A stretch of DNA of 64,000 nucleotides from Opisthorchis felineus (lineage: Eukaryota > Platyhelminthes > Trematoda > Opisthorchiida > Opisthorchiidae), in assembly GCA_004794785.1 (NCBI GenBank), contig SJOL01007149.1, positions 45,963 through 109,962 on the forward strand, in the 5' to 3' direction. Every line of letters starts with the position of its first letter. Positions within the stretch are counted from its first letter, which is position 1. Shown here one piece after another: positions 20,771 through 34,195 of this stretch. A program made the translations under genes and the position numbers. The notes under the pieces are model-generated. The model made no database searches, was not told the origin of the DNA, and was given only the letters and a program-made list of their open reading frames with translations.

Positions 20771-22582
20771 ATTGAGGTAGTTGGGCTGGGGTGCGCACTT
20801 TTGTGAGCAGCGGGATGTTGTGGGTTTTCCGGGGCATTCCGCAGGGAGAGCAAGACCAGTGTAATATCGCAAGTAGTATTTGTTTTTTTCCGGTCGGGGA
20901 TGCCTTCAGGTGTAATGCACAGATGGGGCGTAGTGGATAACGGCCAAACAGGACATCCATAGCACGTATTATCGCAGGTCGAAGCTTGGGAAGAAGATGA
21001 GATGGGATGAGATCAATAAGGCATAGAGAGTTACAGGAGTCATCAGACAGCATATAGTCCTTTAAGAGAAAAACTGAACGTTTGCTACAGTTGGGGTGCT
21101 GACGAAAAGTGGTTAAACGAGAGGGGATAAGGATGGATCTGCACTCATTAGTCTAGCCAGTAGTCTAGCTGAGAATTCCAACATATGCTATTATACTACC
21201 TGAGACATAGGACAGTACTATGTAAGAAGGGAGAAAGGCGGAGTGGTAAGGGAAACCAAACACTTTAGGACTGGTGGGGGTGGAGCTTCTTAGAAGGTGG
21301 ACTAGATTTCATGGAGGTTAATAGTGAGTTGGACAATACTAGAACAATCCGGGAGGGAAGGTGAACGCAAGGGGAATGGTCACTAGTCCCCGAAGCACTA
21401 CTATCAACTTCGGTCTAAAAGTGGTGCATGGCGAAAAAGACTTTCGACGCTAGCCTCGCACGCTGGTAGTGGAGGGTTTGGAGCCTCTATATTCATAATG
21501 TATGTGTCCACTCCTGGGAGCACCTGGTAGGTGTTTTTTTGGTTGACAAGGTGGTTTTTGGTGCGGTGTAGCCTCGATTCTGACGAAGGCAGCTACAGCT
21601 ATGCACGTTGATGTACGCGGTGGGCATCGCAGCGTATCTTCAGGCTATCCCAGGTACATTGTTTTTTTGACAGACGGAAGGCCAGTTTTTTTCTCATCTG
21701 TAGTTTATGGTGTTGCCAGATAAATATCTCAACCGAGGCGAGTTCAACGCCAGCAGCAACAAACAAAAGACAGCAGTGCTCTTTTTTCAATTTCCTGAAT
21801 CCAAACGGCAGGCCCAGAACCATCGGCGAAGGGCGATGTACCCGTGCTACTGGAGGGGTGGAGGGTATACGAACGCACCATGGTGCAACGTTACGAGGCG
21901 ACCATCCCTGCACGGCGTGCCAGTCCACCACACGAGGTTTTCAGCCCTCGTGCACGCTACCATATCTGCAAGGTGGAAAACCACCCAAGCAGTCATAAAT
22001 GCGGTTTGCGCATTAATAAGATACTCCAGCTACCTTTTCTCCGGTCGGGAGGAAAGCAAGACCAGTAAAAACCGCTCAGTCAGTTCGAACAATCAAACCG
22101 CAAACGCGCAGCAAAAAGCAGGTCGCGCAAGAAGGCGAGTAAAACGACAGTTGCCAATGAGACAATGGGAATGGAATGGTGATATTCAGAGCAAGTGCAC
22201 TATGGCTAAACGGTGACTGAGTGTTGGTGTGAGCTGCCACGCCATGCAGAATCGTACTGCGATGTCGCGTGTGTGAGTTTTTAGTGAGTTTTGGAGCAAA
22301 TCATCAGATGGATTTGGTATATATATGTATATTTATCGGCGCACAACGCGCTCTAGTAATGAAAGAAAAAAGCTGGCTTTGGTTTGGCTTTTGTCAGTTA
22401 CAGTTAGGCCAAGAGCACCAGTCACTAGACAGAGCTGATAGAGTAATCCGAGGTAGTGACTTGACTAGAACGAGGTATAAGTTGGCTGGGGGAAAACAAG
22501 AAAAACAACCAAGCCAGTACCACAACATATCTAGGTTAAGTACGCGTTTAAGTCCTACGGTGGCCTGCAGCAAGTCAAGGGG
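20771..22582. other. unassigned, plus-strand G-rich part of the LINE-IV block
   Basis: Overlapping open frames at plus 21707-22216 (169 codons) and minus 21931-21599 (110 codons) have no recognised domain. The strand skew and the LINE-IV RT immediately to the right suggest this is the 3' part of the copy at 22.6-23.8 kb, with additional insertions. That is inference. Confidence 0.3.
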
Positions 22583-23760
22583 TTAGGAAGATATGATAAC
22601 AGGATATTTTACTCGCCCACTAACCGTATCGTCGTTAAACTCAAATGCCCACTGGACCCTATTCACAGAGGAGGTCGGGGGCAGGAGGGTATTAAGCAAG
22701 GCGGCAGCAGTTTTGCAGGTAAGGAATTTGTCCACGGACTGAGAAAAAGTACGATGATGCGTGATGTTTCGCAGCTGCTCAGGAAGGCTGTTCCAGATGC
22801 GAGCATAGTAAACCAGAAAGAAATAGTGGCCTAGGCTTGTACGAGCTGGAGGATACACTAAGATGTTGCAAGAGTTACGGAATCCGTAGCGAGGACGAGA
22901 GTTTGCGTTTGGCCTAGCCTCTGCTATAAAGGCGTTTTTGTGCAGCATACGGTGTAAGAGAGTACGATTCATCTTAAACTGCCTGGGCCACAATGGCTCA
23001 AGGCCTTGGATTTGACAGCGGGATCGGTAAGTGAGAGGGTTGGACCAAAGGAACAGATTTTCATGAATGAGCGTTGGACGCTTTCAGTTGCAAGTCTACA
23101 ACTTTGGGTGTAAAGGGAGGAGAATGGGTGACAGCATTCTACGATTGGTCGTACGCATAGCTTAAAAATTGCAGCCATTGTGTCTGGAAGGTGAAAGGAG
23201 CATAGTATTAAAAAACTGAGCCTGTGTGCTCGGGCAGCCTGAAACTGCACCTATTGGGAAAAGCTAAACGTACGGGAGTATCTGAGGCCAAGATCTTTGA
23301 CTTCCGTGAAATGAGGGATAGGATTTCCATTGATTGTGAAAGCATCAGCCGGGAGGGAGCAGCGGCAGGAAGTTATGCAGGATTTCGTGGAGGAGAAGCT
23401 CAAGCCAGAGTCGCTTGACCAGCGAGTCAGTGAATCTAAGTCTTGCTTAGTCTGGTGAAAGGTAAGGGCTTGTGCAGAGAGGAGAGGAATAACTTACCGT
23501 GGGATATGGCGCCGAAGACGTCGTTGATGTACAGTAAGAAGAGGATGGGGCCCAGTACACTTCTTTGAATAATTCTACTGGTGATCGATGGTGGAGATGA
23601 TTGTGTGTCCCCGATTTGTGTTATTTGCTTCCTGTCCGATAGGTAGGAGGCGAACCACTGAAATAAGGTTCCAGTGATGCCAGCGGTACTAAGTTTATGT
23701 AGCAGGAATGCATGGGGGACCTGATCAAAGGCTTTTTGAATGTCCAGGCAAACTGTTACA
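22583..23760 (-). pseudogene. LINE-IV reverse transcriptase and C-terminus, best copy
   Basis: The minus strand reads CLDIQKAFDQVPHAFLLHKLSTAG (RT motif A) at about 23750-23690, FQWFASYLSDRKQITQIGD at 23665-23600, then SVLGPILFLLYINDVFGA near 23555-23500. Frame 23250-22969 gives FHLPDTMAAIFKLCVRPIVE and SVQRSFMKICSFGPTLS, and frame 22993-22583 gives KMNRTLLHRMLHKNAF, SRPRYGFRNSCN, RIWNSLPEQLRNI and SVDKFLTCKTAAALL. This is the layout of a CR1/jockey-type LINE: palm box, thumb, then a conserved post-RT domain ending in the WN.LPE.L block. The palm FADD region between 23480 and 23260 is degraded. The copy carries several frame changes. Confidence 0.85.
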
Positions 23761-24429
23761 GCGGACTATCCAGCGTGGTGGGCTGTAGTGGTGGTCTGTA
23801 TACAAGGGGAACCACTGATGCGGTTAGCAACAATCTTCATCGGAAAAGCCAGTAGCCTCGGGAAATATAAGCATGGGGGCAAAAGCTCTGAAATTCCAAA
23901 AACGAGTGGATCACGGAGGCTTATACTGATAAGATAACTGTTGTCACGGCTGGAAGGGTCTGCAGAATGTCGAGTACTACCTAGCTGAAGGACGGGAAGA
24001 TAGGCTGTAGAAGCGTTACGTCTGTAAGGATGTAGGGATGAATTTCGTGGGTGCCAGGGTTCCGTGATGAACCAAATGGGGCAAGGTTAAGGGCACTGTT
24101 TGCACTCTGAAAGTATGGTCCAGCCACGGCTTTTCGGCTCGCAATAATTCAGAAAATGGATTTTTGTAACACCAGTAGTAAAAGCAAGGCGTTTCAAAGG
24201 CGGTGAATTGGTCATACCCTTGGCTGGTGTTCTTCCCTTTCGTTCCATGGAATGGCTGCAACCGGCTTTATGTGCGAATAACATTCCGCCCCAGAAGTCG
24301 GCTTTCCCTACTAGCGCCCGTGGGTTGTTCCTGTCATGCATAACTGGCTCTTGGAAACTGACCGCCATAATCCAGAGAAGTATAATTCACGCAATCCTAC
24401 CTCCATTTTTCAGCTTATAGTGTGCATCG
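23761..24429. other. unassigned, possible upstream part of the LINE-IV ORF
   Basis: The minus strand continues in open frames (24261-24016 and 24368-24087) upstream of RT motif A, the position expected for the endonuclease-RT linker. No diagnostic motif was found. Confidence 0.3.
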
Positions 24430-25640
24430 ATTATAGCACCTTAACATAGTCTCACTTTCTTACGATCCTTGCTTGTGGTCTCAGAAAATCCACCTCTTTC
24501 CTCCTTTGTCAGTCTACCACCCCCTCCCAAACTTGCCAGCCCTTGGCAGAATGCTAACATGCAGACGGATTTGTGTGCCGACGTATGCCTGCCTCGAAGC
24601 TGTTTTCAATCTCAACCAACTGATCCCTGCTTACTCTCCTTTTTATGTGGTCACTCATCAGTCACGCCCCGAAATTCAATGCTAGCAGCCTCCTCAGCTA
24701 TCCGACTGCTGCACTTGACCTTCTTGCCCAAGTCCAATCTTTTTGCAATCGGGCAGTTTCAAATGCGCTCGCAGGCTTGGTTATGCCAAACATTTGAGCC
24801 CCTTGCCCCTTCTAAACAAACAAACTAGATTAAATGGTGTGCTCACTGTTAACGTAAGCAATTCATTGCTACATGCAGCCACTGTGGCCGCGTCACTTTT
24901 TATCACATCCGATTTCCTCCACTAAAGCTTTTGGTCTATGAGTAACCACTCACTTTTTACACAAACGGTTAATACGTACGGCTCCATATTGATTCATCAC
25001 CTCCCGATTAGTTTACTTGCACATATCCTGCTACTTGACACCACCTACATTCACCCTCCCATTGGATGCATGAAAAACTCTTATAGCTTTATTTGGCCTG
25101 TCTAGTTTGGCCAGCACTCGGCCCACTCACTTGGCCAGTAGAACACCCAACTAGTCTTTGCCCTAATCTTTCTCTGATTAGACTGATACCTAATTACTTT
25201 GTGCAAATTTCGTGTCATTTATTTGCATGCTTTCAGCTCACCTAACCTTTCTTCTTTCATCCCCCTAGATTTTAGTGTGGTCTCCCAGTTTCTGAGGTGA
25301 AATTTTCACCCGTGGCCGTTCAGTATCAACCACTCCGTTCTCCCCAATTTGACCGGCCTCCTGTAGCCATACAAATCGCTCTTTTTACTCCCTATCTCTA
25401 ACATAGGCTGCCCCATTCATACTTCTCCTGCTCTCAGTTCTCCTCAGGGCACACAAATATCGGGCTAACTACTGACCACTTTAACCAGCCCGTCCTCTGT
25501 CGACCCACGCAGTGCCACTGCCCAGCCGTTTCAAAAGTGATGAACACTGAAGGTAGTGGGATTATGGCGTGGCACTAGCCCGCACACTGCTGGCCAATTC
25601 CTGGTTTTCCTCAAACCCTCGCCTACCAGCTCGCCTGCAA
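24430..25640. other. unassigned stretch with inverted base skew (C/T-rich on plus strand)
   Basis: Between about 24430 and 25640 the plus strand is poor in G and rich in C and T, the mirror image of the LINE-IV block to its left. Isolated words, such as GGCGTGGCAC near 25568, resemble the reverse complement of LINE-IV 3' blocks. A plus-oriented LINE-IV relative would explain this, but I could not build a convincing alignment. There is no coding domain in frames 24469-24828 or 24743-24925. Confidence 0.3.
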
Positions 25641-28424
25641 CCCCCTAAAACAGCGAGCATATCCCTGGCCATGATCCGCCCAACACTAACGTAATTTTTT
25701 GCGTTAGTGCACTTAAATCAACCATTAAGCACAGATGATTCGATATCTTAATGCATCATCAGCCCATTTTACTCACATTTCTCAGGTTTCCCGCGCAATA
25801 TCAGCCTCACTGTGCGCGTTAATGGGCTCTTCTGCCACCTAAAGAAAGCGGATCATTGACTCTTCAACAAACACGAAACCAACGGATTAATTTACATTCG
25901 TTTCAAGCCTGATTTCTGGGGCCAATGATTCCGTTCCTCCCAAAGCTTTTGTGCCTGGTTTTACCTCTACACTTCTTTTTTCCATGGACCAAGCGGTTAA
26001 TTCGGCAAATGAATTTTGCCAAATCTCCGCATCTATCACCACTAAACTCACGTGTTCCGCTTGTTGTCAAAATCGAGCCTGCTCTGGACCAAAGTTATTA
26101 TTTTGGTGTTCATTTTTTCAGGATTTATGATTTTTACCTCTTCATAACGTCGTGCCGTATGATTCGCCTGCCCCGTCAGTCAGTTGTCAAACGTGTGTTA
26201 AATGCAATAACCCGATGTGCCTCCGATGGGTCGGAGGGCGAAAACAATTATAATGTTTCTGTCAGGAATGAGTGATGCCTTACCAGCAAATTAACGGCCT
26301 TCCCCATGAGATAAAACGATCTTCCTGCAAGTTTCGGCGTGAATATTTTTGCAATACTTTACCCATAGAAATGGACATACCCAAGAAATCACAGAACGCC
26401 GGATACCAGCTCATTTCGTTTTTGATTATATGGTTTGTTTCCAAGAGAATGGAGTAGCAGTTGGACTTCCAGTATTTAATGTATTGAAGAAAGCTCTCAC
26501 GAAATATTTCGAACAGAAGCTACTGCCGGATTAACGTACCCATGGCAAATTCTTTGGATTTGTGTCAGTGTGGATAAACGAAGAAAGGTCAATTTTTATA
26601 ATGATCTTCATAGTTTAAATCTCCGCACAAAAGCCTACTATTTAGATGGATTCACACTGAGCACACCAAACTTGCTGAACTGAAAGGCACGTGAGGTCGG
26701 CGTGTAGTTAAGGCCCATACAGCAACGAGTGCCACTTACTCCAGGGCAGTTTGGATCTATTGGTCGAACTGTCTCAGATTTATTTCCGCGCATATACTCC
26801 CACTGATGATCAGCTGTTTAAAAATTGTGTGCACGGAAGAATCTGAAAATGCTCGTTAGCCGGCAGATGCTCGTTTCTCCGAAACCTCGATGAGTCGAAT
26901 AAAAATTCTTACGCAAAAAATGCACCATATTGCTGTTTGTATGTTCACATCAAAAACCACCATAATCTGCCTTCGTTTTGCTGCAATTTGTTTTACCTGA
27001 TTTCATCTCCCTTCTTTACATTTGGCTCGCATTCCGGATTTAAAGTTTCAGTACTACGGTTCGGGATGTGGCCTAACATAAGTTTGAGAAATTCGCTGCT
27101 GTCCAGTTTTCATCCTTCACGGCATTTGAGGAAGCGTTGAAAGAATATATGTAGGATAACTATATAGTATTTGTACATGCAGCATGTAATGGAAACATCA
27201 GTGCTGTTTTGCGTTATGAAGGGGTACACTACATATGCAGCAGGCGGCCAGTAAACCCAGCAGAAAGTCGAGGCATTCGAGCGTATTTGAGGGTATCTGC
27301 CAATAGCAAACAGTGAACGGAGCACCGAATGTCCCGTTCGTCTCTGTCTAATGGGTCACAGGAACCGTCTCGTAGTCTCCTCCTGTTATCTGGAACACAC
27401 TCATAAGGTTTCCAAGTTTTGTACGATCGACTTCCAGTGGATCGACGGCTAACAGAAGAGGGGTTTGGCATCTTCAGGGCCCTGTTGAAGTATGGGACAC
27501 CCTTGTGTGAAGTGTGGCAGTTTGTAGCCGACAAATTAAGCATCGTCCCTTTCACTCAGGAGGTGTACAACTATCGCCGCACGTTTCGGCTGTCTCTGTT
27601 GAGTATATGACATATTGTTGAGTTTTGTTGGGGCAGATGATATGCCTTCGGTCCTGGAAAAGCTTCGCAGGTCTGGGAGTGTATCTATGCTGGAGTCGGG
27701 GGAAGGTCATTACAGCCACATATGCTCCACCAGACGGCAACAGATAGCGCTGTTCCGACGCTTTCCGAATGTAATGAGTGATTATTAGAAACACGTGACA
27801 AACCAATTTGGGCGAGTCCTTTTAAAGCAATGTATATCTGGCCTGCAGACACAAGCTCTACACCCTCCTGCTGGACTAGGTCCAAACCAGCGCTCCTCGT
27901 TTAACGACCTGGCAGTAAGCGGGTCATCTTTATCTTAGGTGCAGTGGGGCTTGAGGAGTGTATATATAAATGGTGCATATAAATCACCACCATTGGCAGC
28001 AACATCTGATTGGACTAGTGGTGTTTCCCTGTCGTGAAAGCATGTCAGTATATTTGAAAAATCCCTACGCTTAAGAGAAAAGAAACGATGCGGAAAGAGG
28101 ACCACGTAGTAGTCCATTCGAGGCGACCACGTCTGCAAATCTCACCTAGGCGATCAAGCACAGGGGGCCAAGTGGACCTCATCCAAGAACACGAACTACA
28201 CCAACGGAATCCAAAATTTAAGTGGCATCCTTCATTTCATTCTGCACGCTAGATTCTTCCCGCCTATTGTTCTTCTCATTCCAAATTAGGAATGAAAAAC
28301 AACGAATTTCTAAACATACGATAAATCGGCATCCGTGAAGCGCTCTCCAGCCCCCCTGAGCTGTATTGCTGGTTGAATTCTTTGAACGAAGTTCTCCCTG
28401 CTTTACCGGAGGTTCCCTTCCTGA
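25641..28424. other. unassigned intergenic DNA
   Basis: No recognised gene or repeat. Several 60- to 116-codon open frames (for example plus 25925-26275, minus 27555-27229 and plus 27419-27610) lack recognisable motifs and look like chance or eroded repeats. Confidence 0.35.
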
Positions 28425-29040
28425 TCAATTCGTCCCGAATTTTTTGGTGACCGCTGTTTCAGATAAGCATCGATATTCAGAGACCTGAACGAATCTCAGA
28501 CCCTCTGCCCGAAGTGGCAAGCCCACAATAAATGCTGACAGCTGGTGTAACGTCCAACATCCGTATAGTGTCCCATAACCTCTAATGTCACCCCTTTCGA
28601 TTATTGGAGGCATGTTCAAAGACTGTGCGTCTCACAGAACGACTTGGGACGCTGTGCGCGACGTCCCTACAGAACTAGATGGCCCCGTTCGGCTTTTATA
28701 ATCGCACTTGGAGCCTCGGTGTTCTTCAATGAGAATAATGTCGCGTTTATGTTCCGGACAGGGGAGTTCCTCACTAAGAATGATCTGAACACCAGGGTTT
28801 CTGAGACCATCCACTCTTTGTATCATAACTTCTTCACTGGCAAAAGGTAACAAAAAGAGAAGAGAAGAGTATCGTTGCCGGATGGCACTGCTTGCAGAAA
28901 AGTTCTTGGAGGGCCCAACGTACGTTTACATGACCACAATTATCCGAATTACCGGAAAACTACGGGAGTATTTCGATCGAATTTCCCGCAATAGTCTATG
29001 GAAGTCCAGATGTGGTGACTTCAGCCTGGAGCACTCGCAC
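28425..29040 (-). pseudogene. LINE-I reverse transcriptase remnant
   Basis: Reading the minus strand from 29040 gives a corrupted RT: an LDFHRLL-like motif A, YVGPSKNFSASSAIRQRYS…FLLPFASEEVM (equivalent to YGELSK.F.TQSGVRQGCPLSPFLFNF.IDEIM), RVDGLRNPGVQI…SEELPCPEHKRDIILIEEH (equivalent to the NPGVQI…NLVDLEYADDI block, catalytic YADD gone) and DAQSLNMPPIIERG. The order of blocks, rather than identity, identifies it. It is very old. Confidence 0.65.
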
Positions 29041-32000
29041 ATCGAGCTGATTCCCCGGCACTAAAGTCATCGCCATCCGTAGGAGTGACCGAATTTATGC
29101 CGTATTCCTTTCCGTCGCGGAACATTTTTCATAGCTATTCGGGCGAGTCAAAGATCACGGTGGCGTCTTAATGAATTCAGAGCTGCTTACGCGCTCCTAA
29201 TGACCCTTGAGCAAGCTGACGTTCCAGAGTTTGCAACTGTTGGAATATATAAGTAGGAAAATTTCCGGGATGTATGAGGTTACTTAGCCTCACTTTGAAC
29301 AAATCAGAACCCTGTAATAAAACTTGAAAAAACTACCGCGAAGCAGTTGGAGAATTTTTCCTGGTTCCATCCAGCAGCATATTTTGGATGGACGTTGGAA
29401 GCAAATCCAGTGGCTGCAATGCGCCTTTCCGTTATGGGACGGAAACTTTCCATTTTGTATGGTGATCCGGGGCGGTCGTGATGTTGAAATTGGCGCCAAG
29501 ATTGTTTATCACGTCAAATGAAATCAGCTTTAGTTGGCATTACAAAAAAACTTGTGGAAAAAGGATATAATGCCTCCCGATTTGAGTTGTATTGTGTGAC
29601 CGGTTTGTGTGTGTCCCTCAAATGGTGCAGGTTTTGTTTAAATTGGCTGAGGCTGTCACCATTTGGCTCTTGGACCTCCCAGTTTTCGGCGGAATTCTGG
29701 TGCTGGCTATCGAAGTTAGTTTGCTGTCTTGTAAAGTGTTCCGCTTGTCATTATCACGTTTAGCGCAGCACCAGGACCACAGATATTTGCGCCCAAGTGG
29801 GAACTGTGAGAGCGGTCGTAAACCGGGACCATCCTTTTCGTGTAGCTAGTTCTGGGCGGTCGGCGGAGAAATGTTGGTCTCCTCCGGGGCGCACCATTTG
29901 GTTGCACACTTACCGATAGTCTCTCTTTGCATCACTTTGGCCAGGGATTTAGTGGGTTCATGTTGACTGTTTGTGCATCTGTTGTCTGACGCAGCGTCAG
30001 TATTCAGGGTGGTTGGCAGATATAATATGTACCTGACGCCTATCCTAACTCACGACAGGGGAACAAGTTGCCAACGCTAGGACTGTCGCTTGTATCAATT
30101 GTTCGGGAAAAGAGCGGAATAAGGGGACGATGGGGTAAGTGACCACACAACGTGGGACGGCGGGATACAGGTAGCACGCCACCAACAAGTCAAAGTTCCA
30201 TTCAAAGGCCGGTCGGGTGAACCCGGAAATACGTATGTGCTGCACAAATTCCTCAAAAGGTAGCATTGGGTGCGACAGCCAGCGTCTGGATCAGACGAGA
30301 GCAGAAGAAAAACCTGGATGTCTGTGTGAGTATTACGAGTGATCAGGGAGGTCTACGGGAATGCGGGAACTTGAGGTATCATGCTCGAGTACCTGTACGA
30401 AAACAGGTGTGGTACTACGAATTATTTCGCTTTATTGTTGACCAGACTACCGCCCGTGAAAAGTGTGACAGGTTCCATTTATCTGTACGCGTATATACTG
30501 AGTGCGAAGGATTTCCCGCCTCTGGCTTAACTGCCTGAGCGCACAGTGGAAAAGTTATTGATCTACCTTGAGTCGATCAAAGTTGGGAGGACAGACCTGC
30601 CTTGCTGGTAGACTAAATGACGAATACAAGAGCAGCCGAATCAACTCGGAGTACTCGGGTTGGTCGCTCTCGAGCCAGCAGCCCGTCGGTGGTGATCATC
30701 GCTGCACAGCCGTATACATGAACCCAGTGTTCAATGAGGAGTCAGAAAATAGTCTAGGCATTAACTGCTTGTATGCGTTCGATCGATGGTTCAGCTGTAG
30801 CGCCTTTTCAGTGCACTTCCGGCATGCCACCCCACCCCAAGAAACCTCGAGGGCTGGTTACCCATTCGTAGACAGGATCAGTCAAGATAGTGAAGTTCGG
30901 CTCAAACCACGTAGCTTCTGATTCGTACCTTGACCACCAACAAATGAATCGTGCCGCCAAATTGTGGAAAGGGCCCCCCCCCTAGGTCCACAAGAATGGG
31001 TCGAGTGGGAGCTCATGTGGAAAACGACCAATGGAATAGGTACTGTGGCGTACAGCTTTGACCTGCTGACAAGCCCAACGGGACCGTGCGCACTGTTGTC
31101 CATCAATTTTCATTAAATCTGTCAGCTATAAACCATGTACACTGGGTACATTGGACCCAGCTGCTTCATTGGGAGATAGCCTAGCGTTGGAGGTGATTGT
31201 ATGTTGGCTTAGTTTTGGAACTGGGTTCTCGGTGTACGATGTGCAGGTTAGTTGTGGAGTTAGTGGCTGCATGAATGGTTTAGTAATGATCTGAAGTGTT
31301 CAGTCCATCTCCGTTTTTTATCTTAGTGGTTGACTTTCATTGTCTCAGATTACTTTGCTTTGCCGTAATACCGAAACCTGATGGATCAGCCGGAATCTTT
31401 GCAATTAATCACCGACATTTACAGTTCTCTCCATGCTAGAAGTCATTTATGAGCAGTGGTCCGTACGTTCTTTCTGGGTTGAGGGGATGGCCTGATGGCG
31501 TAAGCTGTGGAATATGGAGGCGTTGTTCTGTGTGTGACTGGTTCTTTCGGAGGTCTAGTCTTTCGGTGACCCGATGCAAATCCAAGATTCGATACGGCAG
31601 TATGTTGTATGGACTCCTTTGGACGGAGCCTCGACTATTGGCCAGAGGTCAGCTGAACTCGGGGACGTGACGGCCTGACAGTAAGCTGGACAGTAGTCGT
31701 ATCCCAGAGTTGAAGATGCTTTTCGGGGTCTTCAAGAAAACTGGCTTCGGTCCTTGTTGTATTTCGTGGTACGGGTCTGTAAGATTAAGTCTGAATATTG
31801 CGTATACCAGGCTATTGTCTGCACCGCATTTATCCCCGGCTTCTGCTCCACGGTAGGATGCCCATCGAGCTGTCACCAGGGTGGAAAGCAGTGCGACCGT
31901 CATTGGCATACCAGGCGCATAGATGTTTCGCATGCTGGAAACTTGTGTTACATCTCACGAGTTGAGCGAACGCGACAGATTTGGTCAATCGATCACCGTT

Positions 32001-34077
32001 TTCGCAGTGTTGTCCTCAATAGAACTTCACGACGACGTGACGTGTGATGTTTTGAGCCCCAGTTCCCGCGTTCCAGATGCTAGCAACCAGTAGGAGTGTC
32101 TTATCCCTATGATGGTGATGATGATGATGTCTTATCCCCAGTACTTTGATGTGTTTTGAATTGAATTACACCCTGTATCTCTTAAAGGCATGCAGTGTCA
32201 ACATGGTGGCCAAAGAGACCATGTATTTTGTGACTCTGGCTTTGCACGTCAATCAGAGTACGCATAATTAAGCAGCTTACATACAGTGCTTTCCCGATTT
32301 CGATGGAGGCCCAGCAGTAGGGAGCTGTGGAGAGTAGGAGCGTCGGAGAGGCCGGTAGAGCCGGCGACTGTCACACGGTTGGTACGCCAGTTCTGTACTA
32401 CGAAGTGCTGACCGGAAGTCCATGCTCTCATGGGATGTGAAGCTCCTTTATGTAGGGATAGCGCTCAACATGTTGGGCTCATGTGGTGGCTTGTGGGAGA
32501 CCCTCTTGACAGCCAAGGACCCACCATGCCATGATGGGCCACCGCGAGAGCACCGTCAGTTCGTGTGCAAGAGGGATTACCGCATGGCTGGCTCCGTTGC
32601 GCCATGATGAGGGGATGAACTTTGTCACCGAGCCACCACATTTCTTGGGGTGTCTCAAATAGATCTCCATAATTGCCATGTTATGGATTTGTTGACGCCA
32701 TCTGACAACGGTTTCTCAAGTACCTTAGAATGCCTCGGCCTCCGACTGCCTGGACCAGCTATCGAATACTTTGCCCGTTCTGCGACCTCGTACACGCAAC
32801 CCCTGAAACCTGGCAGTATGCCCTCTTACGCTATCAGTGGCGTGACTGGCGGCTCTAAAACTCGTGCACTGACTTCAGACACATTTAAGTAAATCTTCAC
32901 GATTCCTTGTGCTTCCTGTGGACCCCCTCCTCTGAAGACTCCATTTTCTTAGGCATGGTTCTGCATTTGGCGCAAAGTGCCTGGCATAGAATTTGGCACT
33001 GTTCAGTTCATCGGGTAGCGCTTGTGTTCTCTGGTCCGTTTCAAAAACGAGGTCGACATTATGCTGCTCGGTAATGTTTTTTGCGGCGGTTTGATATTTT
33101 GGTGTTTGTGCTGCACATGCCCAGCCACTGTCAACCAGAGAAAACCCGACTCCAAATTCCTTTTGATGGAATCATCTCGGGTTTTTCAGCTGAGTAACTA
33201 ACTCGCGAGAGGCAGCCCATGACTCAGCAATACGGGAACGGGCACTTTACGAGATCTTTGTCGTGGTTTGGTGCGCATCGTTTGAAACCCTATTGAATAT
33301 GGCGTGTAACCGTTTCCACTAGTGAGCTTGCTACCGTTTCTTAGCGGAACTGGTTATCTGTCTCTGTCGTATGTTAGGCTTGTTTCAAGTTCGAAAAGGA
33401 TGCTGGGTCAACTCACCTGATGGCAGCTGTCTACAAACCGACGCTCACATGTGTTAATGCGAATGATATCAGAAGGTGTAGGCCCCTTGACCTTGGCCGT
33501 TTTCCGCAGCGACTTGCAGTCTTTTTCCTTGTTGGAACCCCCTTTCCACTCATTCTCGCTCCATGATTGCGCACCAGTATTCACTCTTCGCTCGTTGCTG
33601 TCCGTGATGATGACGTTGGTCTGGCCCAGTTTTTTCCAAGACGCACCAGTACGTTAGACACTGACCAGGGACGTGAATGAGCGGAAGATCGTTGGGACAG
33701 GAGCCGTTTTTCTTGAGCAAGGAGATGCACACTTGTAATATCCCTGTTGCAGACGAACAGTCCTAGTAGAACTTGGCGGTACTTCGCATTACTAATCCCA
33801 TGCTCCCACCAGATCCAGTCGATTCTTCGGAGACACCGATGGTCAAATGCCGAGGGAGTAGAGGTTAGGGTGGTACCAAGTTATTTTTGTTCCCCATTTT
33901 ATTCTTTTCGCTCCTGGGCTTCCTTAACTAATAATGGATTATAGTTGTGCAGCATTTTAGCTTACGATGGTGGTGGTGATATCTGTGTTACTGTTCTCAG
34001 ACTTCTCACTTCTATGCCATAGGTACCCAGTTGATGGAACGGTGTCTTGATGCCATCTGTGGAAATCGTCACAATCA
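29041..34077. other. unassigned intergenic DNA
   Basis: Five kilobases without a recognised gene. A short GAT/GGT-rich microsatellite lies near 32107-32126 and a run of C at 30972-30980. Open frames at plus 30266-30538, plus 30568-30921 and minus 33732-33550 contain no recognised motif. Confidence 0.35.
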
Positions 34078-34128
34078 CATCAGGTGGCATGGCAGTTAGG
34101 CACCCAAAGGGTGCTACACCTGAATCCT
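34078..34128 (+). repeat. SINE-I body fragment
   Basis: CAGGTGGCATGGCAGTTAGGCACCCAAAGGGTGCTACACCTGA-type sequence matches the distal body of SINE-I (34327-34375: GGTGGCATGGCACGTAGG…GAAAGGGTGTTGCAGCTGA). It lacks the tRNA-like head and lies just upstream of the complete copy in the same orientation. Confidence 0.65.
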
Positions 34129-34195
34129 GAGTCACATCAGGTGGGCCCGTGTGTTGGCCACGTGGTTCAGTACCATCACAGCGTGCAAGGTGCAT

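Noticed and set aside
21599..22216. 169- and 110-codon overlapping open frames
   Set aside because: They lie within the LINE-IV-rich block on opposite strands and contain no recognised domain; reported only as part of an unassigned stretch.
26206..26245. hairpin followed by GCGAAAA (hammerhead-like)
   Set aside because: The stem is good, but the upstream core differs at two invariant positions and no stem I or III can be formed.
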